IMG/VR virus record: IMGVR_UViG_3300022220_000004
Span: 1-64,000 of that record
Reading direction: 5' to 3' (one strand)
Length of the DNA stretch: 64,000 nucleotides
DNA from: a virus
The position numbers and the translations under genes were made by a program. Position 1 is the stretch's first letter. Each line of letters starts with the position of its first letter. The notes under the pieces were generated by a model that had not been told where the DNA came from, ran no database searches, and worked only from the letters and a program-made list of their open reading frames with translations. Below, one piece after another: positions 33,601 to 41,381 of this stretch.

Positions 33601-34606
33601 CGAGGCGATCCTTGCCAACTACCAGACCTACCTGGAAGAGATGGACCAGACCTACAAGGAAGCCGCCCTGATGGGCGAGCGGGCCGGACAGCTACATATC
33701 TTACGATGGCAGCAAACCTGGGACGATTGGGCGGACTCTCACAAGGAAGCACAGGACCAGATCACGAGGGATGCAGAACAGGCACAGAAGGACAGAGAGC
33801 AGTTCCTGAAAGATGCGCAGTCGGGCTTCGAGGGCCTGGTCAGGGACGCACTAAAGCCGACGGATGTCACCGATCTGGACATGCTAGACACCGCCTTGGG
33901 CAACTACGCCGACAAGTGGGATGAGCAGGCCAGGCGGATGAAGGCAGCGCTGGCAGATCCGATGAACGAGTGGCGGGCATCCATGATCCCGGCCGATGTC
34001 CTGGCCGGCGGAGAGGATGCGATCCAGGCGTTCGGCAAGCGCTGGCTAGACTCCTTCTACAAAGGTATGAATCCAGATGCGATTGACTGGCCAGCCTTCG
34101 TGCAGTCGTTCAAGGACAACCTGGCCGCTGCCACAGCGCAGGAGAACCTGCTGCAGATCGCTATCGGTGAACTGGCGGCGGCAGGGATCACGGCCACGAG
34201 TGATGAAGTTCTCGCTGCGCTTGGCTTACAAAGTCCAATACAGCAGATGTTCCTTGGCGGGCTGTCCACAAAGGCTGCGAGTGACAGCCTGTCAGGGACC
34301 ATGGGCAGCGTTGTGTCTGGCATGTCGATTGAAGACGGCGCCTTCGACACTGCGGCCGGCACGGTCAAGGCTGCATTTGACACCAGCTTGACCGGCAAAC
34401 TGGCCGAGATGAACCTGCCTAGTACTCTAAACTCTGCATGGACCAAGCAGATAGCTGACACTCCAGACCCCATCATTAGTGTGGGCAGGATGGCCGGCGC
34501 CCTGTTCTGGCAGGGCTTTGAAGGCAGTGTCGCTGCCGGTGGCCTGATCGATACCGTGGTAGGGATCGTGATGGAGGAAATACTAGCCGCCATTGAGGCA
34601 GATTAG
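30677..34606 (+). CDS. Tape measure protein
   Basis: A 1309-aa protein, the longest in the window, which sets tail length. Residues about 170-480 match the TP901-type tape measure core (LAGTVSMMSPREQAEGLYLWAAATGA, VAKAEVGDLAQAFSFAGARADQAN-like, GLRGSRAGRGFAMLMENLI). Two hydrophobic stretches (about 555-580 and 635-665) could insert in the host membrane at DNA entry. The second half is helical, Ala/Glu-rich coiled coil. ATG after AGGGGAG. A length of 1309 residues suggests a tail of roughly 190-200 nm by the usual 0.15 nm per residue. Confidence 0.95.
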   Translation: MPGKAEYWYVLRLDSEQALKQAEAFAKAVQQQMKEIRTTANIVLKATVDTSATKKAVKTEAQKVAAEYKKALGTAQRDFATTTSRAGAQQFTQGFRSMWEEGTINPSAEAVQGIRKAESAVAALGKTAKTMGVSTDDLVDMGGVDRAITAVQSVQRRMWGLRGLGYQLESYGRSMTMTATAMGAAAAAASNEYLKFADPLGRAARNLDLNSELTGVLDKRLTELAGTVSMMSPREQAEGLYLWAAATGAVVDSETELNNVLTQADHVQRLAKLGNVSYGVAVEATTDILSQYQLNISETERVVGTLIKVAAVSKAEVGDLAQAFSFAGARADQANTTFEETAAAFQLLSAFGLRGSRAGRGFAMLMENLIAPSEKARGELDALFGSVFGRTDVLETAEGQFVGMAEAINILAEATSGLTEMRTQEIVANLTSQNASRALVPLLKLETQAREQGISAIEATANILEGQVGAQERAFVALMEAQTGYEMSTESSTATAERYWTQLAESMVGQAEFMKARFAGAVGDIGREMTIVLLPVMREAAEIASKLAAYTSEHPNAAKAVVGAVAIVGLAGLLTTAVGKGIRLVADVKTLAMATSLYNTATRQIEAAALQMAASENQIRAAGMQITTRPALPGPVGAGMGLGRAGSILGSVGAVVGVAAALALVYSEMKRVDDEHREEASLIAATTDSYADYVEAMEDAGEGKYALTEATYALLEAERERGKFADSEAEKERAKELLRAQDNMEAAIRQMLKANKGWAFVTSGQMEEGYGEQVKEAVANMGELERSLLRQRDLVAEVAASSGITAPGMAEYLAQMFELEAMYESVAGEEAWQSMRPPEDLVSEALLVAEAQGEIEEKTRAAAAAAAAAKVTWDDWLETMGTMDSALSRTRDGILEVIAALRLLPGTEGAISALEAKLSGIEGSMETMRFEAIGHGIEEGAKLGVASLEDLAAAAESAAESGFGMFEGLADYMPNEAILANYQTYLEEMDQTYKEAALMGERAGQLHILRWQQTWDDWADSHKEAQDQITRDAEQAQKDREQFLKDAQSGFEGLVRDALKPTDVTDLDMLDTALGNYADKWDEQARRMKAALADPMNEWRASMIPADVLAGGEDAIQAFGKRWLDSFYKGMNPDAIDWPAFVQSFKDNLAAATAQENLLQIAIGELAAAGITATSDEVLAALGLQSPIQQMFLGGLSTKAASDSLSGTMGSVVSGMSIEDGAFDTAAGTVKAAFDTSLTGKLAEMNLPSTLNSAWTKQIADTPDPIISVGRMAGALFWQGFEGSVAAGGLIDTVVGIVMEEILAAIEAD

Positions 34607-34615
34607 GAGGACGGC

Positions 34616-34981
34616 ATGCCTTTTCAGATAAACGCGACAGACCCGCCTGCTGGCGGCACGCCGGTTGGCAAGGGGTACAAGTTCGTCTTGCCAGAGGCTA
34701 TGGGAGTAGATGGTAATGGCCTCCCGTGCGGTGCGGTTGGATACCCTAGAGTCATTGTCAGGTTCAATCGAGTCACGGGCACTGTGTGGGACTGGTATAA
34801 GGACTTCACTGGCGATGAGCCGTCAGTGGAACTGACATCCTTGCAAGTGTGGAACCCATATGCGGCTACTCCAGCGTGGACGACGTACAGCACGTCAGCA
34901 ATCATGCACAGGCCCACCTATGAGGATATATCTGGCGGCGACTACCTGGACGTAGAGATCAAGTTTACAAAGCTGAGTTAG
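34616..34981 (+). CDS. Minor tail protein, 121 aa
   Basis: A small beta-rich protein directly after the tape measure: GYKFVLPEAMG, YPRVIVRFNRVTGTVWDWYKDF and a C-terminal YLDVEIKFTKLS strand. Its position fits a distal tail component. ATG behind AGGAGGACGG. Family not recognised. Confidence 0.6.
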   Translation: MPFQINATDPPAGGTPVGKGYKFVLPEAMGVDGNGLPCGAVGYPRVIVRFNRVTGTVWDWYKDFTGDEPSVELTSLQVWNPYAATPAWTTYSTSAIMHRPTYEDISGGDYLDVEIKFTKLS

Positions 34982-34985
34982 GCCA

Positions 34986-37850
34986 ATGGCAACTACGAGC
35001 GATCAAGACTCGCGCACAGCAGCACCCTGGACCGACTTTGAACTAAAGTTCTTTGTGGGCGCAGATCGGATGCTTGGCGATGTCGAGTTGACAGCCGGCG
35101 GCGCCTACGATCCAGAGGCGTCCACATATCTCACGACAGACGTAGGGACCGATGATGACCACGTGTATGTGGCAAGCACGGTTGGGTTCACCACGGGATT
35201 CATCGCCATACACCCTGAGGCCGCAGGGGAGCACTACGAGGTCATGGCCTACGATGATACGTACAGCAATGAGTTTTACCACTTGACCAGATTTGAGCCT
35301 GATGGAGAGAAGCGCTTCCACTCTGCCGGTGCCACGGTTTCAGAGTGGATGGAGGTCACAGAATATCTCTATGGCGATGTCTCCATAGACCTGAACCACG
35401 ACGATGAGATCTCTGACTGGTCGGCTAACATCAAGGGTCACAGTTACCTGTCTACCGTCTTCCAGCCAGACAGAGCCTTCCTGTGCATGTGGCGTTTCAG
35501 GCCGTACAATGGTAGTATGTCAACTTGGTCAAGCTGGCAGGTCGGCTTTATCGGCTTCCTCCAGGATGTGAGCATAGATGGTGACTGGAAAGAGGCGAAC
35601 CTGTGGACGGCCAAGGTTGTGAGCCTGGGATTCTACGTGAACAAGACCGATGTTGTTTCTGGTGTAACCTATGGAAAGATCGATCTTGCGAGCGGCAGGA
35701 CAGTAGAGGTTTCAAGTCACCTAGAGGATGTATACCAGGAGGCGGAGTCCGGTGAGTTCTACGGGACGCCAAGCCTGGACGGCGACAGGGCTGTAGACGA
35801 TGACATATCTACGCTTTGGGTGAGTGACGGTGAGCCGGCGCCTACCATAGAGACACCCGTTGCCAGTGGCGGCAACATAAATGAGGTCTACCTTCGGGCA
35901 GAGCCTTGGATGCCCGACGGCCTGCAGTGGTTTGAGTTACGTGGATCGCTTTACCCAAACGGTTTCAGCGGAAGCTACATAGCCAGCAAGGTTACAACGT
36001 GGGGATGGACCGGGTGGGACCCTGACGGACGGCACCCCAAGTGGAATTACTTGAAGCTACCGCCCACCCCACCCTTGGGTGACTTTTTTGGCGTGTTCAC
36101 AAACGACAAGGCCATGTTTATGGCTCATTTTCCAGGGTGCACCGCAAATGTGTATGACTGGCGATCCCTCCAGGTCGGGAACTTTTCGCTAGACCCGACC
36201 GGCGACTTTATTTCCCTTCGCCTGTTGGGCGTGCAACACGTGGATATTATCTGGTGGGACGGTGGCCTTGGCGGTTGGGCGCTGTACGACTTTTGCGGGG
36301 GCGGAAGCCATTATTATGATGCCGGGGGGACCAATTATTCTGGCTGGACAGGTGCCATGTGCACCGTGCCGCCGGTCGGCCACACGATCAGGTCTGATCC
36401 GACTGGCAATAGGGGCGGGACCATTGCGTTTTATGAGCAGGATGAAGATCACCCCACGCCAGGGGACGCCATCACTGGAGAGCCAGAGTACATCATAGTG
36501 GACCTTGGCTCTTTGGGTATATCGCTCGATTCAGCGCTGGCAATGGGCGCCACGACCGAGGCGGCGCTAGACGGACACTTGGGACTGACGGATGGCCCGG
36601 CCTACGCCTCTATAGATCCTGGCGGAGCTAGTCACGAGATCATTTCATACCAGTCGGTGGACAGGATCAACAACAAACTCCTAACGTTGACCAGGGGAGA
36701 GGGGGGCACGTCAGATCAGGCCCACTCTGCCGGCGAAGCAGTCCAGCAATATGAGAGTGGAGCGGCCACGGACAACCACTTGTTGCAGACTGTGCGCTGG
36801 AGGCGCAGGCCAGTCCTTGATTCATCGGGTTTGTCATACGTTGTGCCACGCCACTTCGATGTATATGCCACAATCTATAGCACCGGCTTTCCAAAGCCAG
36901 ATGAGGCTGAATGGGACGACGGCATTGGTAGTGGTGGGTGGGAAGACTACTGGGACAGGATCGCAAGCGTTAGGTGGTACAGCCAAACAGGCTGGCAGAA
37001 AACCCTCTCCGCACCTATCAGGGCTAGAAACATCATGGTGTCCTTCATGGGGATGTCCGACGGAGGCCGGGTCAAACTCAATAGCCTGTACGCCTATGGC
37101 CCAACCGGGTACGTCCTCACAGCCGGGGAAGAGGACGACAGCTTTGACGCCGGCTTTTCCAGCAGTATCATATCGAGCCTGTTAGAGACTTGGCTTGCCA
37201 TGGACGAATCTAACATCACATTGTCAGCAGGTGGCCGGCAGGTTTACAAGCTAGACGTGACCAGAGATCGCATAGCAAATGCGATTAGAGACATCTGCAA
37301 GAGCGCCGGGACGACGGTGTACTTTCGCCTGGACAATACCGTCGAAGTGGACTGGAACACACTGCTTGGCATGGGCGGTTGGCCGTCGGTATTCTTCTAC
37401 TGGACTCGCAGCAATTCCAGATCCATACAATTTTCTCGCAAAACCCGTACAAATGTGGCCCAAGTCATTGTCAAGCTCACTGACTCCGAGAACGAAGAGA
37501 TGTTTGAGGCTGTTTGGCCATCGTCGCCATTCCCACTGGGTGACATCATAGAAGAAAACGAGAGCTTGCTAATTGGCGATGAGGATGACGCTGCGAGCAT
37601 TGCCGAGATGCTATATCATAGCCGGAGCCAGACTGACACCGTGGATATTGTGGTTAAGGGCATAGCAGAGTGGGCGTTGCCAGGTCAGCGTCACGTGATA
37701 ACCTTCGACGTGGACGGCGACGACACCTACCTGAACGGTCATAATATAGTCGTAACCGGCGTGACTCACAGCATTGCCCTTGGCGATACAGACGGCACGG
37801 GCAAGCAGTGGATAACAAGGATCACAGCCAAGAGGGTGGAATATGCCTAA
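34986..37850 (+). CDS. Large tail tip / hub protein
   Basis: A 954-aa protein. The N-terminus (DFELKFFVGADRMLGDVEL) starts a tail-hub-like region with virion 'E-Y-L-Y-G-D-V-S' strands; the middle (about 230-600) has repeated jelly-roll-like segments (for example EVYLRAEPWMPDGLQWFELRG) that may bind sugars; and the C-terminal 200 residues return to a hub-like alpha/beta domain (YKLDVTRDRIANAIRDICKSAG, VVKGIAEWALPGQRHVITF). It would form the tail end and present receptor-binding parts. It overlaps the next gene by 8 nt (ATGCCTAA). Confidence 0.7.
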   Translation: MATTSDQDSRTAAPWTDFELKFFVGADRMLGDVELTAGGAYDPEASTYLTTDVGTDDDHVYVASTVGFTTGFIAIHPEAAGEHYEVMAYDDTYSNEFYHLTRFEPDGEKRFHSAGATVSEWMEVTEYLYGDVSIDLNHDDEISDWSANIKGHSYLSTVFQPDRAFLCMWRFRPYNGSMSTWSSWQVGFIGFLQDVSIDGDWKEANLWTAKVVSLGFYVNKTDVVSGVTYGKIDLASGRTVEVSSHLEDVYQEAESGEFYGTPSLDGDRAVDDDISTLWVSDGEPAPTIETPVASGGNINEVYLRAEPWMPDGLQWFELRGSLYPNGFSGSYIASKVTTWGWTGWDPDGRHPKWNYLKLPPTPPLGDFFGVFTNDKAMFMAHFPGCTANVYDWRSLQVGNFSLDPTGDFISLRLLGVQHVDIIWWDGGLGGWALYDFCGGGSHYYDAGGTNYSGWTGAMCTVPPVGHTIRSDPTGNRGGTIAFYEQDEDHPTPGDAITGEPEYIIVDLGSLGISLDSALAMGATTEAALDGHLGLTDGPAYASIDPGGASHEIISYQSVDRINNKLLTLTRGEGGTSDQAHSAGEAVQQYESGAATDNHLLQTVRWRRRPVLDSSGLSYVVPRHFDVYATIYSTGFPKPDEAEWDDGIGSGGWEDYWDRIASVRWYSQTGWQKTLSAPIRARNIMVSFMGMSDGGRVKLNSLYAYGPTGYVLTAGEEDDSFDAGFSSSIISSLLETWLAMDESNITLSAGGRQVYKLDVTRDRIANAIRDICKSAGTTVYFRLDNTVEVDWNTLLGMGGWPSVFFYWTRSNSRSIQFSRKTRTNVAQVIVKLTDSENEEMFEAVWPSSPFPLGDIIEENESLLIGDEDDAASIAEMLYHSRSQTDTVDIVVKGIAEWALPGQRHVITFDVDGDDTYLNGHNIVVTGVTHSIALGDTDGTGKQWITRITAKRVEYA

Positions 37851-40800
37851 CAAGAGCGGTATCGCAAGGCGGCTGGCAAAAGCCCTGACTCGCCGCTTCG
37901 AGCCAAGACAGAGGGTGTCAAGGGCAGTCATTACGTCTGTGCAAAAGGATGTGGCCGACAGGGTGATCGGTGCCACTGCCAGCATTGACGGCCTGGTTTC
38001 TCAGCGTGTGTACATAGACCATGGCTCTAACCTGCAGACTGGCGACATTCTTGACGTGGTGAACCGTGGCGGCGCTGCCGGCCCGGCCTGGTACGCCCTG
38101 CGCCGGGTCAGGACCACAGTCCCGATCCCCACGCTGCCCTTCGGCACCACCTTGCCCACGCCAACGGCGCTGACCCTAACCACGGGCACATACTCGCCTG
38201 CGACCGGCGGCGGCACAGCTGCCTGGATCTATGCCTCATTTAGGACTATAAACCCGGTGTATGGCTCTGTTGGCTACCAGTGCGAGTATCGCATGAACGA
38301 TGAGTTGGATGACGATCCAACGGTACTTGGCAATTTGGACCCACGCACCTACACCACGCTGACTGGCTCACTTTCCAGTAGTATGACAGTCATACCCCGT
38401 GCGGCAACAGAAGACTACGATTTTGCCAAGACTGGCGTCATCCAGATCGACTCCGAGCTTATACACTACACTGGCGCAACGCGAACCGCTGGCATTTGGC
38501 TGTACCCATACTCACTTGGCGGAACATCCTTCTCGCTGCGGGATTATGTTGAAGACACCTTCACCGACACAGACACGACGAACATCACCGCACACACACC
38601 CGACTATGATCGGTACGCCGGCGGGTGGTACGTGATCCCGACCTACTCCAGCAACTGGGCGATCTCCAGTAACAAGATTGCGGCCACGCCGGGCGGGACA
38701 TGGCCATACTCTGCGGCGATCATAGACTCCATGGCTACTTCCTGGTACGCACACAGGCTGCGTGGTGACTGGACATGGCCAGCGTCTGGCCAGTTCGGGT
38801 ACATCGTGGACTATGTGGACGCATCTAACTTTGTGTACGTCCGCTACGACATGACCAATGAGCAGTTCGAGATCGTGGAGCGTATCAGTGCTGTCGAGAC
38901 TACGGTGTGGACGCAGGCGGATGACAGTTTTACAGCCGCACAGGTGTACACCTTCGAGGCGCAGGCGGTTGCCAAGACGGTCCATATCAAGATCTCTGGT
39001 GGAGATCTTGACGCCGACATAGAATACACGGCCACTGACGCCCTGACAAACATTGCAGAATCCTCTAGTGTGGGTATCTGGTCAGATGTGGCCGTCACAA
39101 TGGACAACTTCTGGCTAGATGACGCACGCGAGCGCTCGCTAGTGGACGATGAGTGGATCGACTTTGTGTATTACGCTGTCGGCTTTGATCGGGTCAAGAT
39201 CACTGGCAATGAGTACAGTGCCGTGGCACACTCACACACCTTCGATACATCTGGAGATCCCGGCGCCACTGGCGGATCTACCTATCCCGCCTTTGTCGGG
39301 TGCACCCGAGGGTACGACAATACCACAGCCACCACCCACGCTGCGGGCGCTGGTATTTATGCACAAAGTCTAGGGTTCATGCTGCAGCCGCTGGTCGGCT
39401 CGATGGATTACAATGTCCGTGTGCGTGCCCACCTGTCTGAGACGGTGTTTTCTCCGTGGTCTGACTGGTCTACGATAAAGAGTGCGGCGGACACTACGGC
39501 GCCGACGGCGCCGACCGGCTTTGTGGTGACCAACATGCCCGGTGCGCTGGAGTTCAGCTGGACAGGTCCGAGTATGGGTGATGTGCCGGACCTTGCGGGG
39601 TTCAACATTTACACGGCCACTGATGGGTATGGTGCCGGCGCAACACTTTTGAGATCCCTGTCCGTCGGCCTCTCAAGCGTAGTTCAGATCGGTGCCGGCA
39701 CTGTCGCCTACTATAATATCAAGGCTGTTGACCACAGCGAAAACCTGAGTGGCTATGGCGCATCTCCATGGGAAAGGGGAGAGTCCCTGTACCCGCCTGG
39801 TGAACAGTGGTTGACCAACTCAGATTTTGAGCGAGACGCTGTAACTTCTGGCGATCCTGATGAATGGAACATTGCGTCTGTCGGTGGCACTTACGCACTT
39901 GGCGCCTATGGTTGGGGTGGAGGGCAGGGCATTAGGTTTTCGCTAGACAATACCGACACTGCCGATCTGGATTGGCCCAAGAGCTTGACCGACACTTCGA
40001 TCCAGCGCCCGATTGAACAGTATGTAACGTACGTCATAGCGATCAAGATGAAGTGCAGTGACACTGCGTGGGAGTGGAACATGGGCGACACTCCGCCGAT
40101 TGGCAAGACAAGGATTAAGATCTGGCCAAAGTTCTACGGTGGTGTGACGAACCCGGTTGGGGCATGGGGCTATGACTGGTCTGCCGGCATCGGTGGCGCT
40201 GTGGACCTGGGCAGTGGGTGGGAATTGATCTGGGCCACCGTCACTGTTTGGATTGACACCGACGACTTTATAGGCTTCGACTTTGTAGTAGGCAACGGCA
40301 GTGGTAGTTCGATCACGGTCGATGTGGATCAAGCGCAGCTTGGGCGCGGGGTCACCTATGCGGACTGGGTGCCAAGTCTGTCACGGGTGGACGGTTCGGC
40401 CGGCCTCTTGTTCGACACTGCCGGCCTTGAGAGTGACGGCCTGGTCGTGAGCGCCGACGGCAGAATCACGTCTGATATTCCCTACGATGGGGACTTGAAA
40501 CCCACCCGCAGCGGCGATGAGTACACCGGGGAGGTAATCCTCGACCATGGGTATGTCACTGGCACTGGCGACAGTAGTGATCCTGGCACTTCGGCACTTG
40601 CCGTACTGTCACAGACTGGTGTAGTTGTCCCGGCTGGATGCACACTCAGGGTTAGTGGGGTCTTAACCTGTCACGCCACTGCCTACACTGCCCCTGTTGT
40701 GATACTTGCACAGGTCTTATCTAGTAGTGGATCATACAATAGAATTTCGGCTATGTCTATTCGGGGCAATGCGCACTACATTGCCCTGCCAGTCGAACTT

Positions 40801-40923
40801 AATTGGACCTATTCATCTAAGGTTACCACTACCGTTTCCCTGCGCTTTTGGAAAAACGCGACACTCAATACCGTGATAGCGCAGAAGACCTATTGCAGTC
40901 TGGCCTGGGAGGTCGTAGGTTGA
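37843..40923 (+). CDS. Tail fibre / receptor-binding protein with fibronectin III domain
   Basis: A 1026-aa beta-rich protein. The basic start (GIARRLAKALTRRF) likely docks to the hub. A laminin-like or lectin-like jelly roll spans about 235-430 (DNFWLDDARERS). A fibronectin III domain lies at about 550-650 (APTAPTGFVVTNMPGALEFSW, DLAGFNIYTATDG). A second carbohydrate-binding type domain follows (about 665-850, QWLTNSDFERDAVTSGDPDEW). The end resembles a fibre tip. It is the best candidate for host recognition. Confidence 0.75.
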   Translation: MPNKSGIARRLAKALTRRFEPRQRVSRAVITSVQKDVADRVIGATASIDGLVSQRVYIDHGSNLQTGDILDVVNRGGAAGPAWYALRRVRTTVPIPTLPFGTTLPTPTALTLTTGTYSPATGGGTAAWIYASFRTINPVYGSVGYQCEYRMNDELDDDPTVLGNLDPRTYTTLTGSLSSSMTVIPRAATEDYDFAKTGVIQIDSELIHYTGATRTAGIWLYPYSLGGTSFSLRDYVEDTFTDTDTTNITAHTPDYDRYAGGWYVIPTYSSNWAISSNKIAATPGGTWPYSAAIIDSMATSWYAHRLRGDWTWPASGQFGYIVDYVDASNFVYVRYDMTNEQFEIVERISAVETTVWTQADDSFTAAQVYTFEAQAVAKTVHIKISGGDLDADIEYTATDALTNIAESSSVGIWSDVAVTMDNFWLDDARERSLVDDEWIDFVYYAVGFDRVKITGNEYSAVAHSHTFDTSGDPGATGGSTYPAFVGCTRGYDNTTATTHAAGAGIYAQSLGFMLQPLVGSMDYNVRVRAHLSETVFSPWSDWSTIKSAADTTAPTAPTGFVVTNMPGALEFSWTGPSMGDVPDLAGFNIYTATDGYGAGATLLRSLSVGLSSVVQIGAGTVAYYNIKAVDHSENLSGYGASPWERGESLYPPGEQWLTNSDFERDAVTSGDPDEWNIASVGGTYALGAYGWGGGQGIRFSLDNTDTADLDWPKSLTDTSIQRPIEQYVTYVIAIKMKCSDTAWEWNMGDTPPIGKTRIKIWPKFYGGVTNPVGAWGYDWSAGIGGAVDLGSGWELIWATVTVWIDTDDFIGFDFVVGNGSGSSITVDVDQAQLGRGVTYADWVPSLSRVDGSAGLLFDTAGLESDGLVVSADGRITSDIPYDGDLKPTRSGDEYTGEVILDHGYVTGTGDSSDPGTSALAVLSQTGVVVPAGCTLRVSGVLTCHATAYTAPVVILAQVLSSSGSYNRISAMSIRGNAHYIALPVELNWTYSSKVTTTVSLRFWKNATLNTVIAQKTYCSLAWEVVG

Positions 40924-41250
40924 ATGGACATCATAGAACTGTTGAGACTACTAGCACTGGCCGTAAGGCTACTTCTGATCCTATCTGCCTTCGTGGACAG
41001 TTCTGTCATCCCTGCATACCGTGCAGGTATGGACTCTTGTATCCACTTTTTGTGGGGATCTTCTGTGGGTTTGTTGACGTGGGGATTGACGCTTGGGATC
41101 ACGTCATTGATCTGGCTCTTACTGGTCAAGCGGTCACTTGGGAGAATGTTTTTCACCCGCAGGGTCGTGGTAGCCATCTTGGCATTCTCATTATCATGTG
41201 CTGCTTTGTCGGCTGTATGGCAGCATGGCTCGCAAGACGGTTTGTGGTAG
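40924..41250 (+). CDS. Small membrane protein, holin or accessory lysis factor
   Basis: A 108-aa protein with about three hydrophobic helices (8-24, 43-67, 80-98). The ATG abuts the previous stop (TGAATG). Its place before the lysin gene suggests a lysis role, alongside the second holin-like gene at 43538. A different frame across the same DNA is also open, but lacks this coupling. Confidence 0.55.
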   Translation: MDIIELLRLLALAVRLLLILSAFVDSSVIPAYRAGMDSCIHFLWGSSVGLLTWGLTLGITSLIWLLLVKRSLGRMFFTRRVVVAILAFSLSCAALSAVWQHGSQDGLW

Positions 41251-41287
41251 AGCTTGCGGCACTGCAGGATGGCGCCGATGGGTGAAC

Positions 41288-41316
41288 TTGCGCAGATTGC
41301 GATGATTTGGTACACT
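41288..41316 (+). promoter_or_regulatory. Possible lysis-gene promoter
   Basis: TTGCGC, 17-nt spacer, TACACT, with TTTGGTACA just as in the promoter at 11731. Core match is only moderate, but it lies in a 131-bp gap before the lysin gene. Confidence 0.35.
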
Positions 41317-41381
41317 GAGTCCAGCAGGAGTTTGCTTGTCTGATCGAGCTACATTCTAGTGTTCCCTGGAGGAACAGAAAG

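Noticed and set aside
40848-41285. Alternative frame across the 40924 membrane gene
   Set aside because: No ribosome binding site; the 40924 frame is coupled to the previous stop and has cleaner membrane helices.
41279-41344. 21-codon frame after the small membrane protein
   Set aside because: Too short, weak start site, and it overlaps a promoter-like site.
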